From contig NZ_AQYA01000037.1 in the NCBI RefSeq assembly GCF_000376985.1, positions 124,001 to 188,000 of the forward strand: 64,000 nucleotides of DNA, written 5' to 3'. Below are positions 18,135 to 27,905 of the stretch, piece after piece (position 1 is the stretch's first letter; each line of letters opens with the position of its first letter). The notes below the pieces were generated by a model that ran no database searches, was not told the DNA's origin, and saw nothing but the letters and a program-made list of their open reading frames with translations. This stretch comes from Streptococcus henryi DSM 19005 (lineage in GTDB: Bacteria; Bacillota; Bacilli; Lactobacillales; Streptococcaceae). The translations under genes were made by a program, and so were the position numbers.

Positions 18135-19115
18135 ATGATGTCAGAGAAAATTTATGAGTACAAAGATAATAAGGACTGGTTTGTAGGAACATGGGGTGAC
18201 TATCAATATATTACAGCATTTTCTGAGGAAGGAAATTTTGAATACATTTACAAGTTGCTCTCTAGCCTTGGATTGAGTGACCAAGAGCAATGGTTGCAAG
18301 TTCATGTCGTTAAACACCATTCGGATTTTCGCTTGATTGCTTTTGTTGCAGATATGGTTAACCAAGAATTTAATCGTCAATTGGAAGTAGCTCAACATCA
18401 AGGTGCTATTTTAGTAACAGAAGGAGAGCAATTACTGGCTGTACATCTCCCTCAAGGTGGTGTATCAAAATCTGCTTTCTTTGGTAATGGCGGAGCTTCT
18501 TTTGGAGATTCAATTCTTATTGCAACTCGTAATGAAGGAAAGACAAAAGAGTTCCGTAAAATGTTTGAAAAGTTAGGACTTAAGGTTGAAAATCTTAATG
18601 ACTATCCTGATTTACCAGAAGTTGAAGAAACAGGGATGACCTTTGAAGAAAATGCCAGATTAAAAGCAGAAACCATTTCTCAATTGACTGGAAAGATGGT
18701 TCTATCAGATGATTCAGGTCTCAAGGTTGATGTGCTTGGTGGTTTACCAGGTGTTTGGTCAGCTCGTTTTTCTGGTCCAGATGCTACTGATGAAAGCAAT
18801 AATGCTAAGTTACTGCATGAATTGGCTATGGTCTTTAACAAAGAAGATCGCTCTGCCCAATTCCATACAACCTTGGTAGTAGCTGCTCCAGATAGAGAGT
18901 CTTTGGTAGTTGAGGCAGATTGGCCCGGTTATATTGCGACAGAACTTAAGGGAGACAATGGATTTGGATACGATCCTCTCTTCTTAGTCGGTGAAACTGG
19001 ACGACATGCGGCAGAATTATCAGCAGAAGAAAAGAATGACATTTCCCATCGTGGATTGGCTGTTAAGAAATTGATGGAGGTATTTCCCCAATGGCAAGCA
19101 CAACATTTATCGTAA
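18135..19115 (+). CDS. rdgB: XTP/dITP diphosphatase with streptococcal N-terminal extension
   Basis: A 326-residue protein. The C-terminal 200 residues are the house-cleaning NTPase that hydrolyses XTP and dITP ([14 protein letters not shown] starting near residue 128, then [15 protein letters not shown] and GFGYDPLF). The first about 125 residues are an extra domain absent from the E. coli and Bacillus enzymes; as I recall, streptococcal members share such an extension. Its function is unknown. The start is four bases after murI, and the end overlaps yfcE by 25 bp. Confidence 0.92.
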   Translation: MMSEKIYEYKDNKDWFVGTWGDYQYITAFSEEGNFEYIYKLLSSLGLSDQEQWLQVHVVKHHSDFRLIAFVADMVNQEFNRQLEVAQHQGAILVTEGEQLLAVHLPQGGVSKSAFFGNGGASFGDSILIATRNEGKTKEFRKMFEKLGLKVENLNDYPDLPEVEETGMTFEENARLKAETISQLTGKMVLSDDSGLKVDVLGGLPGVWSARFSGPDATDESNNAKLLHELAMVFNKEDRSAQFHTTLVVAAPDRESLVVEADWPGYIATELKGDNGFGYDPLFLVGETGRHAAELSAEEKNDISHRGLAVKKLMEVFPQWQAQHLS

Positions 19116-19612
19116 TGAGTGATTCTCACGGTGATCGTGAAATTGTCAAGGAGATAAAAGAACGCTATCAAGGAAAAGTTGATGCTATCTTCCATAATGG
19201 TGATTCAGAATTACCCTCTTCTGATCCAGTGTGGGATGGTATCTATGTGGTAGCTGGTAACTGTGATTATGATTCAGGTTATCCTAACAATCTAGTCACC
19301 CAATTAGCCAATGTTAGAGTTGCTCAGACACATGGTCATCTTTACCACATCAATTTCATGTGGGATAGATTAGACCTCTTTGCACAGGAAGCTCAAGCAG
19401 ATATTTGTCTTTATGGCCACCTTCACAGAGCATCAGCTTGGCAAGAAGGCAATATCGTCTTCATCAATCCTGGCAGTGTTTTGCAGCCACGCGGCGAGAT
19501 TAGAGAAAAGCTCTATGCCAAGGTTGAAGTGACTGATACAAGTATTAAGGTTGATTACTATACACGTGACCACAAACTTTATCCCCAAATTTCAAAGGAA
19601 TTTAAAAGATGA
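19091..19612 (+). CDS. YfcE/MJ0936-type metallophosphoesterase
   Basis: A 173-residue calcineurin-like phosphodiesterase. The metal-binding residues are in MSDSHGD (near the N terminus), HNGDSE, AGNCDY and YGHLH. The natural substrate of the family is unknown. It overlaps rdgB at the start and cbpB by four bases at the end, so its translation is coupled to both. Confidence 0.9.
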   Translation: MASTTFIVMSDSHGDREIVKEIKERYQGKVDAIFHNGDSELPSSDPVWDGIYVVAGNCDYDSGYPNNLVTQLANVRVAQTHGHLYHINFMWDRLDLFAQEAQADICLYGHLHRASAWQEGNIVFINPGSVLQPRGEIREKLYAKVEVTDTSIKVDYYTRDHKLYPQISKEFKR

Positions 19613-20076
19613 TTGCAAAAGAATTTGAAGAATTTATACTCAGTCACTTAGACCACTATCTGATTCCTGCAGAAGAATTGGCTGTTTTTATTGATACCCA
19701 CAATGCAGACCATGTCATGCTCTTGTTGGCTAATAACGGTTACTCTCGAGTACCTGTAATAACAAAGGACAAGAAGTACGTTGGGACAATCAGTATTTCT
19801 GACATTATGTCTTACCAGACTAAACATCACTTGGCCGAGTGGGAATTAACCCAGATGGATATTGGACTTATGGTTAATGATAAGATTGAGACCATTCCTG
19901 ATACAGCTAGCTTAACAGATACCATGCATAAGCTAGTTGATTACCCATTTTTACCAGTAGTTGATAAGACTAATACCTTTGTTGGTATCATAACCCGTAA
20001 ATCTATATTGAAGGCCCTCAACAGCCTTCTCCATGACTTTACTGAAAACTACAATATTGTACCTAAAGATGATTGA
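19609..20076 (+). CDS. cbpB: Cyclic-di-AMP-binding CBS-pair protein CbpB
   Basis: A 155-residue protein made of two CBS domains (about residues 25-75 and 85-140; RVPVITKDKKYVGTISISDIM and PVVDKTNTFVGIITRKSIL). The CbpB/DarB group binds c-di-AMP and in Bacillus controls the ppGpp synthetase Rel. The start overlaps yfcE (ATGA), and the end overlaps the recombinase-like gene. Confidence 0.85.
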   Translation: MIAKEFEEFILSHLDHYLIPAEELAVFIDTHNADHVMLLLANNGYSRVPVITKDKKYVGTISISDIMSYQTKHHLAEWELTQMDIGLMVNDKIETIPDTASLTDTMHKLVDYPFLPVVDKTNTFVGIITRKSILKALNSLLHDFTENYNIVPKDD

Positions 20077-20818
20077 TTGGATTCAAGAATTTATTGATAG
20101 TAAGGATTTGTCGGAAAATAGCAGAGCAGCTTATTTCTATGATTTACAGCAGTTCGTGATGTCTATTGATGATAAGATAAGTCAGGAAAAACTAGCGCTT
20201 TATGAGCAATCTTTGAGTGATTTTAAGGTTTCAGTCAAAAAACGAAAAATTTCGGCAGTAAATCAATTTCTCTTTTATCTGTATGAAACTAGGAAAGTTA
20301 ATCATTTTTACAAGCTGACTAATAAGGAAAAAATTCAAGATAAGTCTGCTCCGCATCAGCTCCTAGATTTTCAACTTTTTTATGAGAAAACTGAGTTTCC
20401 GCAAGGTCAGCTGATCTCACTCTTGATTTTGGAATTAGGCTTAAGTCCCCAAGAGATTCAAACGATAGAACAGGCAGACTTGGATTTGGATTTTGCCATA
20501 TTGTCCTTAAATAAGTCAGGTTTGATTCGGGTTTTAGAAATTCCTAAGCTATTGATTTCCTACTTGCAGAAACAGGTTTCTAATAATCAAAGATTTCTTT
20601 TTGACAAGTCGGGAAAAATTTATTCTAGACAGTGGTTTTTCAAACAATTGAAACTTTACCTGACTGAATTAGGTATGTCAGACTTGAGTGCTCAGGATTT
20701 GCGTCAGCAATTTATCCTAAAGAAAAAAGAAGAAGGAAAGTCAATATCAGAACTAGGACGTCTTCTAGGTCTTAAAAGTCCAATAACGCTGGAGAAGTAT
20801 TATAAGAATGGATATTAA
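20069..20818 (+). CDS. XerD-like tyrosine recombinase family protein with degenerate active site
   Basis: A 249-residue protein with an N-terminal SAM-like DNA-binding domain (residues 1-85) and a C-terminal catalytic-type domain. The expected first arginine (GLR) reads GLS, and the HxLR motif reads QDLR. An arginine in DLRQQF and a tyrosine in LEKYYKNGY remain. Strand cleavage by the usual mechanism is therefore unlikely. Streptococci carry such a XerD-like gene beside scpA, where a link to chromosome segregation has been presumed. ATG 20069 overlaps the cbpB stop. Confidence 0.82.
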   Translation: MIDWIQEFIDSKDLSENSRAAYFYDLQQFVMSIDDKISQEKLALYEQSLSDFKVSVKKRKISAVNQFLFYLYETRKVNHFYKLTNKEKIQDKSAPHQLLDFQLFYEKTEFPQGQLISLLILELGLSPQEIQTIEQADLDLDFAILSLNKSGLIRVLEIPKLLISYLQKQVSNNQRFLFDKSGKIYSRQWFFKQLKLYLTELGMSDLSAQDLRQQFILKKKEEGKSISELGRLLGLKSPITLEKYYKNGY

Positions 20819-21515
20819 ATTAAAAGATTTTGAAGGCCCTTTGGATTTCTTGCTCCACTTGGTCTCTAAATATCAGATGGACATTTACGATGTCCCTATT
20901 GTAGATGTCATTGAGCAATATTTGGCCTATATTTCAACCCTTCAGGCCATGAAATTGGAAGTTGCGGGTGAATATATGGTTATGGCTAGTCAGCTCATGC
21001 TGATAAAGAGTCGAAAGCTTCTTCCTAAGATTGTTGAAGCGGAACCTGAAGAGGACGATCCAGAAACCCTGCTCCTAGGTCAAATTGAAGAATACCGAAG
21101 ATTTAAAGCTATTAGTGAGGAATTAGCTGCTCAGCATGAGGAAAGGGCTAAGTTTTATTCTAAGCCAAAGCAGGAACTCATCTTTGAGGATGCAGTCCTT
21201 ACCCACGATAAATCAGTTATGGACCTTTTCCTAGCTTTTTCTAAAATCATGTCAGACAAACAAGAGGCTTTTAGAAAGAGTCATACTGTTATCGAACGAG
21301 ATGATTATCGGATTGAGGATATGATGACTGTTTTAGAAGAGCGATTGACAAAGTCACCGGTCCTAACCTTAACTTCTGTTTTTAAAGAATGCCAGTCTCT
21401 TCAAGAGATGTTGACTCTTTTTTTAGCAACACTGGAGTTAATAAAGGTCCATACTGTTTCAGTCCAACAGTCAGAAAATTTCGGTGAGATTGTTTTATCA
21501 AAAATTTCATCCTGA
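20808..21515 (+). CDS. scpA: Segregation and condensation protein A
   Basis: A 235-residue kleisin subunit of the SMC-ScpAB condensin. The N-terminal motif [12 protein letters not shown] binds the SMC neck, and the C-terminal winged helix binds the SMC head. It overlaps the preceding recombinase-like gene by 11 bp. Its partner scpB is separated by an unusual 457-bp spacer, whereas the pair is usually nearly contiguous. Confidence 0.95.
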   Translation: MDIKLKDFEGPLDFLLHLVSKYQMDIYDVPIVDVIEQYLAYISTLQAMKLEVAGEYMVMASQLMLIKSRKLLPKIVEAEPEEDDPETLLLGQIEEYRRFKAISEELAAQHEERAKFYSKPKQELIFEDAVLTHDKSVMDLFLAFSKIMSDKQEAFRKSHTVIERDDYRIEDMMTVLEERLTKSPVLTLTSVFKECQSLQEMLTLFLATLELIKVHTVSVQQSENFGEIVLSKISS

Positions 21516-21972
21516 AACTAGAAAGGCTCGTCAAGTTACATTTATGTTTTGACTCAATCAGACCTATAGATAGTTCGCTCAAAAGCAGTTGTCTATGCCT
21601 GTTTTGTTGGTCATTCTAGTGGTTTGAAAAACGAGCTAATGCAGGATGTAGCAACTGCTCATAGGCAGTTGCGTTTAGTGACGAGGAGCAGGCGACCGTC
21701 ACTAATCATCAAGTAAAACGCCTTTGTATCTTAGTGAAATGAACACGGCCTACGAGCGGTGCAAAAAAGATAGATTTTCTTGTGTGCCAGCACACTTCGT
21801 CTTAAACGTCGTAGACGTCTGAACTTTCTACGCCGATAGCTATGAAAGTCCTAGTCGTCTTGACGAGGGTGCGTCTGCAAAATTGATTTCTAACGAAATA
21901 CCAATTTTGGACTTACCGCTTATTTTTGCTTTGCTCGTTTAACGGCCTTTGTATCTTAGTGAAAGGGAAATA
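21516..21972. repeat. Repeat-rich insertion between scpA and scpB
   Basis: No gene is seen. GCCTTTGTATCTTAGTGAAA occurs at 21720-21739 and again at 21945-21964, just before the scpB ribosome site. Around and between the copies lie many short perfect inverted repeats: GCAACTGC/GCAGTTGC (21651-21672), GTGACG/CGTCAC (21678-21702), GTGTGC/GCACAC (21782-21795) and ACTTTC/GAAAGT (21822-21849). The segment looks inserted and is probably transcribed as a folded part of the operon mRNA. Confidence 0.6.
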
Positions 21973-22545
21973 ATGAATTATTTAGCCCAGATTGAGGCTT
22001 TGCTTTTTGTTGCAGGTGAGGATGGTTTGAGTTTACGTCAATTGGCTTCTATGATTCAATTGACTCCAACGGCTCTCCAGCAGCAGTTAGAGAAATTGGC
22101 TCAGAAATATCAAGAAGACCAAGATTCAAGTCTTTTATTACTTGAGACCTCAAATACCTATAAGTTAGTAACCAAGGAGTCTTTTGCAGACTTGTTGCGC
22201 GAATTTGCTAAGGCTCCAGTTAACCAGTCTCTATCACGGGCCAGTCTTGAAGTGCTTTCGATTATTGCCTACAAGCAACCTATAACAAGGATTGAAGTAG
22301 ATGATATTCGAGGAGTTAATTCGAGTTCTGCTATTGGTAAATTGATGGCTCTTGGCTTGGTAACTGAAGCTGGAAAAAAAGAAGTATTGGGTCGTCCAAA
22401 TTTGTATGCTACGACTGATTTTTTTCTTGATTTCATGGGTATCAATGACTTGTCTGAATTAGTAGATGTGTCAGGTATCGAAGTTGAAAATGAAGAAATG
22501 ACTCTTTTTAACACTATGGATTTACCAGAGGATGAGGAAAACTAG
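21973..22545 (+). CDS. scpB: Segregation and condensation protein B
   Basis: A 190-residue partner of ScpA with two winged-helix domains (residues 1-80 and 85-165; [27 protein letters not shown] is the family signature). It binds the kleisin in SMC condensin. ATG 21973 has AAAGGGA just upstream; a longer frame from 21949 lies inside the repeated 20-mer and was rejected. Confidence 0.94.
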   Translation: MNYLAQIEALLFVAGEDGLSLRQLASMIQLTPTALQQQLEKLAQKYQEDQDSSLLLLETSNTYKLVTKESFADLLREFAKAPVNQSLSRASLEVLSIIAYKQPITRIEVDDIRGVNSSSAIGKLMALGLVTEAGKKEVLGRPNLYATTDFFLDFMGINDLSELVDVSGIEVENEEMTLFNTMDLPEDEEN

Positions 22546-22641
22546 AGATTAGCTCTGCTATTATCCCTAAAAACAAAAAAACTGAAGTAGTGGCAGATGT
22601 CACTGAAATATACACGGACGTGAGTCCGCGAGGAGAAAAAA

Positions 22642-23367
22642 ATGAGAATTAATAAGTATATTGCCCATGCAGGTGTTGCCAGCCGTCGAAAGGCTGAGGA
22701 ATTGATTAAACAAGGTTTGGTCACAATCAATGGTCAGGTTGTCCGAGAATTGGCTACAATGGTTAAGTCTGGAGATGTAGTTGAAGTTGAAGGAACACCA
22801 ATTTATAATGAAGAAAAGGTTTATTATCTTTTGAACAAGCCACGTGGCGTGATTTCATCTGTCTCTGATGAAAAGGGCCGTAAGACAGTTGTTGACCTCT
22901 TGCCTCAGGTTAAGGAGCGCATCTATCCTGTTGGCCGTCTGGACTGGGATACTTCGGGGCTCCTTCTTCTGACTAATGACGGTGACTTCACAGACCTTAT
23001 GATTCACCCACGTAATGAAATTGATAAAGTTTATTTGGCTCGTGTCAAAGGCATAGCGACTAAGGAGAATCTTCGTCCGCTAACAAGAGGTGTGGTCATT
23101 GATGGCAAGAAAACCAAGCCAGCTCGTTATAACATTATCAAGGTTGAAGCAGATAAAAACCGCTCAGTAGTTGAATTGACTATCCACGAAGGTCGCAACC
23201 ACCAAGTCAAGAAAATGTTTGAAAGCGTCGGACTTTTGGTGGACAAATTGTCTCGTACCCGCTTCGGTAACCTTGATTTGACAGGACTTCGTCCAGGAGA
23301 AGCCCGCAGACTCAATAAAAAAGAAATCAGCCAGCTTCACAACATGGCTGTTAATAAGGTCAAATGA
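22642..23367 (+). CDS. rluB: Ribosomal large subunit pseudouridine synthase B
   Basis: A 241-residue RluB/RsuA-family enzyme modifying 23S rRNA. The N-terminal S4 RNA-binding domain (residues 1-60) is followed by the catalytic domain with the aspartate in [17 protein letters not shown]. The C-terminal [10 protein letters not shown] and RTRFG are typical. The start is preceded by GAGGAG, and the stop overlaps yidD by four bases. Confidence 0.93.
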   Translation: MRINKYIAHAGVASRRKAEELIKQGLVTINGQVVRELATMVKSGDVVEVEGTPIYNEEKVYYLLNKPRGVISSVSDEKGRKTVVDLLPQVKERIYPVGRLDWDTSGLLLLTNDGDFTDLMIHPRNEIDKVYLARVKGIATKENLRPLTRGVVIDGKKTKPARYNIIKVEADKNRSVVELTIHEGRNHQVKKMFESVGLLVDKLSRTRFGNLDLTGLRPGEARRLNKKEISQLHNMAVNKVK

Positions 23368-23606
23368 AAAAAATCTTAATTGGACTGGTAAGATTTTATC
23401 AAAAATACATCTCACCAGCCTTTCCGCCTTCCTGCCGCTATCGTCCATCCTGTTCTGCCTATATGATTGAGGCCATTGAAAAACATGGCGTCAAGGGAGT
23501 TTTGATGGGGATAGCTAGAATTCTCCGCTGCCATCCCTTGGTTGAAGGAGGAGAAGATCCAGTTCCAGACCATTTTTCATTAAGAAGAAATAAAGTATCA
23601 AAATAA
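23364..23606 (+). CDS. yidD: Membrane protein insertion efficiency factor YidD
   Basis: An 80-residue protein with the family motif [31 protein letters not shown], holding three cysteines, and CHPL near the C terminus. YidD helps YidC-mediated membrane insertion. It overlaps rluB (ATGA) and ends at a strong terminator. Confidence 0.93.
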   Translation: MKKILIGLVRFYQKYISPAFPPSCRYRPSCSAYMIEAIEKHGVKGVLMGIARILRCHPLVEGGEDPVPDHFSLRRNKVSK

Positions 23607-23618
23607 GTTTAATATGCA

Positions 23619-23656
23619 AAAATTCCCACTAGATTCATAGATTCAGTGGGAATTTT
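23619..23656. terminator. Bidirectional terminator between yidD and trkH
   Basis: Perfect twelve-base arms AAAATTCCCACT and AGTGGGAATTTT between two convergent genes. Confidence 0.85.
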
Positions 23657-23671
23657 ATATTGATTCAGATA

Positions 23672-25111
23672 TTAGTACTTAGACCAAGTTCTAGGAATAA
23701 ACATTAGTAGTACTGGATAGATTTCCAGACGGCCTGCAATCATAGCAAAAGAGAGGACGATTTTTGAAAATGGGCTAAAGATATCAAAGCATTCCCCTGT
23801 TCCAAGCATAGGACCAATATTGTTGAACGCAGATGCTGCTGCAGAAAAAACAACCATAAAGTTATCGTTATCTAAGGATAAAACCAGAACAATACCAAAG
23901 ATAATCATGACGTAGATTCCGAAGTATTTTAGTACTCCATGCTGAATTTCTTTATTTAATGGTTGGTTATTAATGTGCAAAGTTGTCACACGATTAGGAT
24001 AAAGTGATGAGAGGACCTGATTCTTTGAAATCTTAGTTAAAATCAAGGCACGCATAACTTTCATACCACCTGCAGTAGAACCAGCTGATCCACCAATAAA
24101 CATGAGAATGAGCAGGATAACCTGAGAGAAGAGAGGCCAAACTGTGAGGTCAGTAATTCCATATCCTGTAGTCGTAATCACATTAGCAACCTGAAAGAGG
24201 GAGTGTTCAAAGGCCTTGTATTCGGAATGATAAAGCCCACTAATATTCAGCCAAATTAATGCTACAGATACGACGATAATACCAATATATGCTCTCAATT
24301 CTTCATCTCCAAAGAATGCTTTGAATTTTCTAAGAAGAAGGAAGTAGTAGAGATTAAAGTTGACTCCAAATAAGAGTGTTCCAATAGAAACAATATTGGT
24401 AATAAGTGAGCTATTGTAGTGAGCAATACTATCATTATAAACTCCAAAGCCACCAGTACCTGCCCCGCCCATACCGATAATAAAACTATCATATAGGGGC
24501 ATTCCAGCAAGCCATAGAACTAGGGTGAATAAAGCAAACATTGCCAGATAGATGATATAAAGAATTTGAGCAGTGTCTTTTAATTTAGAGACGACTTTAC
24601 CAAAAACTGGACCAGGTACTTCAGCCCTCATAACTTCCAAATGACTATTGTTGCTGTTTTCCATAATTGCAAGAGCAAAAACCAATACCCCCATCCCTCC
24701 GATTAAATGGGCAAAACTTCGCCAAAACATTAAGGAAGGAGAGAGAACAGCTGTATCTGATAATATTGTTGCCCCTGTAGTAGTGAAGCCAGAGCTCATT
24801 TCAAAGAAAGCATCAATTAAGCTCGGGATTTGACTGGTAAAGACAAAAGGTAAGGCTCCAAAGAAAGCCCATAAAATCCAACATAAAGCTACAATCAAAA
24901 GACCCTCTTTGGTATAGATATGATAATTTTTAGGTTTAAAGAAACTACCAATCCCGCCTAATCCCAATAAAATAGCAATGGTTCCAAGAATACTAAAGAT
25001 TACAGATGTTGGCTCTTTATAAAGAAAGGCTACTATTAGAGGAACTAACATCAAACCAGCTTCAATGATTAATAATTTTGATAGGAGGAATCTTACCATA
25101 CTTTTATTCAT
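23672..25111 (-). CDS. trkH: TrkH/KtrB-type potassium transporter membrane subunit
   Basis: A 479-residue integral membrane protein of the Trk/Ktr/HKT superfamily with about ten hydrophobic segments. The selectivity-type glycine loops are visible in SSGFTTTGATIL, GGAGTGGFGVY, TTTGYG and NNIGPMLGTG, four P loops in order. It starts three bases after the trkA stop and forms an operon with it. Confidence 0.92.
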   Translation of the reverse strand: MNKSMVRFLLSKLLIIEAGLMLVPLIVAFLYKEPTSVIFSILGTIAILLGLGGIGSFFKPKNYHIYTKEGLLIVALCWILWAFFGALPFVFTSQIPSLIDAFFEMSSGFTTTGATILSDTAVLSPSLMFWRSFAHLIGGMGVLVFALAIMENSNNSHLEVMRAEVPGPVFGKVVSKLKDTAQILYIIYLAMFALFTLVLWLAGMPLYDSFIIGMGGAGTGGFGVYNDSIAHYNSSLITNIVSIGTLLFGVNFNLYYFLLLRKFKAFFGDEELRAYIGIIVVSVALIWLNISGLYHSEYKAFEHSLFQVANVITTTGYGITDLTVWPLFSQVILLILMFIGGSAGSTAGGMKVMRALILTKISKNQVLSSLYPNRVTTLHINNQPLNKEIQHGVLKYFGIYVMIIFGIVLVLSLDNDNFMVVFSAAASAFNNIGPMLGTGECFDIFSPFSKIVLSFAMIAGRLEIYPVLLMFIPRTWSKY

Positions 25112-25114
25112 GGC

Positions 25115-26464
25115 TTACCTCGCTAACAAATCATTGATATTTGTAATATTCTTAAGAAGTGTAACAACGACAATTTTATCTCCAACTTGTAACACATCAT
25201 TACCTGTTGGGAAGATAGTACGACTCTTACGAATAATGGCAGCAATCAAGAGATTATTTTTAAATTTAAGTTCAGATAGAGATTTTCCAACCATTTTATT
25301 ACCCTCACGGATTTCAAATTGAAGGGTTTCAATTCGACCATTTGCTACATGGTGCATTGCTTCGAGGTGAGAGTCTTGGGCATTTTTCCGACCACGTATG
25401 AAATGCATCATACTGTCGACTGCAATGCTTTTAGGAGTAATAATTGTTGAAAATTGCTTAGTGTCAATAATTTCTAGAAGACTAGTTCGGTTGACTTTAG
25501 TGATGTTTTTGGCAACCCCTAATGTTTCAATAAACATAGAGGTGATAATATTTTCCTCGTCTACACCAGTCAGGGTTGCAACGGCATCGAAACTATCAAC
25601 ACTCTCTTCGAGTAGTACAGACTTAGCAGTACCGTCACCATGAACAACATGAACATTTGGAAATTCTTGACTAAAAATTTCAGCACGTTCTTTTTTTGAT
25701 TCGATGACTTTAACATTGATATTGGTGTTTTTAAGAATATTTAGCAAGTAATAGGCTGTCTTCCCTGCACCAATAACCATCATATTTTTGACAATTTTTG
25801 ATTTGACAAAATTGTGGAATAGAATCATCTCGACACGTGTACCAGTGACGAAAATTTTATCACCAGTTTCAAGAGTTGCATCTCCGTCTGGAATAAGAAT
25901 TTCACCATCACGTTCAATCGCACAGATGACTAGATTTCCAAACTTTTTACGGAATTGTGTCAAGCTCATCTTACATAGTTTGCTACCATCAAAAATTTTA
26001 AATTCCATAAGCATAACACGTCCGTTGACAAAGTGCTCAACAGAGAGGGCGTTTGGAAAATCAACAGTATTAGCAATATATCTAGCTGCAAGAAGTTCTG
26101 GATTAACCACTAAAGAAAAGCCGAGGAAATTTTTATCTTTAAAGTAAGCATTTGAATACTCTGGATTGCGGACACGCACGATAGTTTCTTTAGCTCCCAT
26201 GCGTTTAGCAAGGACAGCTGAAATCATGTTTACTTCGTCTTTATCAGTAATAGCTATAAAAATATCACAGTTATTTACATCAGCCTGCTCTAAAATTTTG
26301 AAGTTGGCACCATTACCGACAATTCCCATGATATCATGGTGTCTAGTAACACGTTTAAGAACTGACTCATTTTCTTCAATTAGAATAACATCATGATTTT
26401 CGTATACGAGTGAGCGGCAGAGAGCAGTACCAACTTTTCCTCCACCTACCACAATTATTTTCAT
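25115..26464 (-). CDS. trkA: Trk potassium system NAD-binding regulator
   Basis: A 449-residue protein made of two RCK units, each a Rossmann domain (MKIIVVGGGKVGTAL at residue 1; NMMVIGAGKTAYYL near 225) followed by a TrkA-C domain (about 140-220 and 365-449). It gates TrkH in response to nucleotides. ATG at 26464 follows GGAGGT; an open extension of eight residues upstream lacks a ribosome site. Confidence 0.93.
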   Translation of the reverse strand: MKIIVVGGGKVGTALCRSLVYENHDVILIEENESVLKRVTRHHDIMGIVGNGANFKILEQADVNNCDIFIAITDKDEVNMISAVLAKRMGAKETIVRVRNPEYSNAYFKDKNFLGFSLVVNPELLAARYIANTVDFPNALSVEHFVNGRVMLMEFKIFDGSKLCKMSLTQFRKKFGNLVICAIERDGEILIPDGDATLETGDKIFVTGTRVEMILFHNFVKSKIVKNMMVIGAGKTAYYLLNILKNTNINVKVIESKKERAEIFSQEFPNVHVVHGDGTAKSVLLEESVDSFDAVATLTGVDEENIITSMFIETLGVAKNITKVNRTSLLEIIDTKQFSTIITPKSIAVDSMMHFIRGRKNAQDSHLEAMHHVANGRIETLQFEIREGNKMVGKSLSELKFKNNLLIAAIIRKSRTIFPTGNDVLQVGDKIVVVTLLKNITNINDLLAR

Positions 26465-26839
26465 TTCTACCTCCAAATACAATAGCAATGTCCTATGATT
26501 GATTTAGAACCTTTATTGACCGCTAAACTGAACTAATACTCAAATAAAATCAAACGAGTAAGTGAGACGAAGGCAGTACCAGGGTACGACAAGTCGAAAC
26601 CTATAATGTATCATTTTGATTTTAAAAGAGTATGGCAATATTTTTTAGTCAAACTAAGCCATTATAATACCTTCTATCATACTCCTTTTTTGTCAAAAAT
26701 ACTAGCTTTTCAGCATTGCAAAAATGTTACAGGCATGATAGAAATTTTAATTAATAATATCTGGTAATCCAATTTTTAAAAAAGGATGAGGATAAAATGA
26801 GTCTATTTTAGAAAAAGTAACAAAATCGCGACAAAAATG
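26465..26839. other. Gene-free spacer between trkA and the trmL leader
   Basis: Contains the divergent trkA promoter region, a RUP-like repeat (26536-26633) and A/T-rich sequence. No gene is seen. Confidence 0.6.
26536..26633. repeat. RUP-like short inverted-repeat element
   Basis: A 98-bp element begins ATACTCAAATAAAATCAAA and ends with the near inverse (revcomp ATACTCTTTTAAAATCAAA). The pattern ATACTC, A/T stretch, AAAATC at both ends is that of streptococcal RUP/MITE elements, which are moved by an IS transposase supplied in trans. Confidence 0.6.
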
Positions 26840-26867
26840 TTGACTTTGGATATCAAAGTGTTATAAT
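26840..26867 (+). promoter_or_regulatory. Promoter of the trmL leader
   Basis: TTGACT at 26840-26845 and TATAAT at 26862-26867 with a 16-bp spacer. Confidence 0.65.
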
Positions 26868-26873
26868 TAACTA

Positions 26874-27000
26874 CATGAATTCGTTAGTTTAAATCAAACC
26901 TGTTATGATTTAAGGTAATGAGTCGCCATCAACCACATTGTCTGCTGAGCTTGACTCCGGGCAGTGTGGTTTATTTTTTTGCCAAAATGGAGAAATAAAG
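26874..27000 (+). promoter_or_regulatory. Structured leader with terminator hairpin before trmL
   Basis: The transcribed leader has a small stem AAATCA/TGATTT (26895-26915) and then the arms AACCACA and TGTGGTT (26932-26970, with further TGC pairing inside), followed by a T run before the trmL ribosome site. The layout suggests transcription attenuation. I could not match it to a known riboswitch class. Confidence 0.45.
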
Positions 27001-27546
27001 ATGAACATTGAAGAATTGGACTATCAGGAAAAAGGTGAAAGCATCAAAAATCACATTGTCCTTTTCCAACCACAGATTCCACAAAACACTGGCAATATTG
27101 CTAGAACTTGTGCGGCCACAAACAGCCCGCTTCACATTATTAAACCTATGGGCTTTCCCATTGACGACCGTAAGATGAAACGCGCCGGATTGGATTACTG
27201 GGACAAGTTAGATGTAACATTTTATGATAGCTTAGATGATTTTATGGAAAAATGCAGTGGCCAGGTACATCTCATCAGTAAATTTGCTGACAAAGTTTAC
27301 TCAGAAGAAAACTACAATGATGGGCTGTCGCATTATTTCATGTTTGGCCGTGAAGATAAAGGGCTGCCTGAGGAATTTATGCGCAATCACCCAGAAAAAG
27401 CACTGCGTATTCCCATGAATGACGAACATGTCAGAAGTCTAAACGTTTCAAATGTGGCTTGTATGATTGTTTATGAAGCACTGCGTCAGCAATCCTTCCC
27501 CAATTTAGAATTAAGTCATACATACGAACAAGATAAGCTCAAATAG
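27001..27546 (+). CDS. trmL: tRNA (cytidine/uridine-34 2'-O)-methyltransferase TrmL
   Basis: A 181-residue minimal SPOUT methyltransferase acting on the wobble base of leucine tRNAs. The knot motifs are [31 protein letters not shown] and [28 protein letters not shown] 27001 follows GGAG; a longer frame from 26938 runs through the terminator hairpin and was rejected. The leader upstream carries a terminator. Confidence 0.92.
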   Translation: MNIEELDYQEKGESIKNHIVLFQPQIPQNTGNIARTCAATNSPLHIIKPMGFPIDDRKMKRAGLDYWDKLDVTFYDSLDDFMEKCSGQVHLISKFADKVYSEENYNDGLSHYFMFGREDKGLPEEFMRNHPEKALRIPMNDEHVRSLNVSNVACMIVYEALRQQSFPNLELSHTYEQDKLK

Positions 27547-27587
27547 ACCTTTCTATTATTTTTTATAAGAAATCCTTATTTTTATAC

Positions 27588-27616
27588 TTGCATTATTCAG
27601 AATTTTCTTGTAGAAT
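27588..27616 (+). promoter_or_regulatory. Candidate promoter of the histidine operon
   Basis: TTGCAT at 27588-27593 and TAGAAT at 27611-27616 with a 17-bp spacer, upstream of the T-box leader. Confidence 0.5.
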
Positions 27617-27624
27617 ATTTGTAA

Positions 27625-27900
27625 TATAAAAGCGATGATAGAAAAAGTCTAAGACAACAGACAGAGAGTGCCCATGGGTGAGAAGGCATGCAATCCTTAG
27701 ACGACACATTCTTGAGTGCGTGTGCGAAATCAAGTGAGAGTAGTGTACGACGGTTAACTTCACGTTACGAAGTCGAAGTCCCGTACTTCATGAGGGCAGT
27801 CTGGCGACGGATTGCTGAACCAAAGGTGGAACCACGCATCAAGCGTCCTTGCAAAGATCATTTGCGAGGACTTTTTTTATTATCCAAAGCATGAAAGGAG
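27625..27900 (+). promoter_or_regulatory. T-box leader of the histidine operon
   Basis: The conserved T-box core AAAGGTGGAACCACGC is at 27822-27837. It is followed by a terminator hairpin (GTCCTTGCAAA/TTTGCGAGGAC, 27845-27871) and seven T. Upstream lies about 190 bases of paired stem I to III sequence. Uncharged tRNA binding would favour the antiterminator and transcription of the genes below. The downstream genes imply that the specifier reads a histidine codon; I did not resolve the specifier loop with certainty. Confidence 0.9.
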
Positions 27901-27905
27901 TTACC

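Noticed and set aside
26938..27000. N-terminal extension of trmL
   Set aside because: It would translate through the terminator hairpin, and ATG 27001 has its own GGAG.
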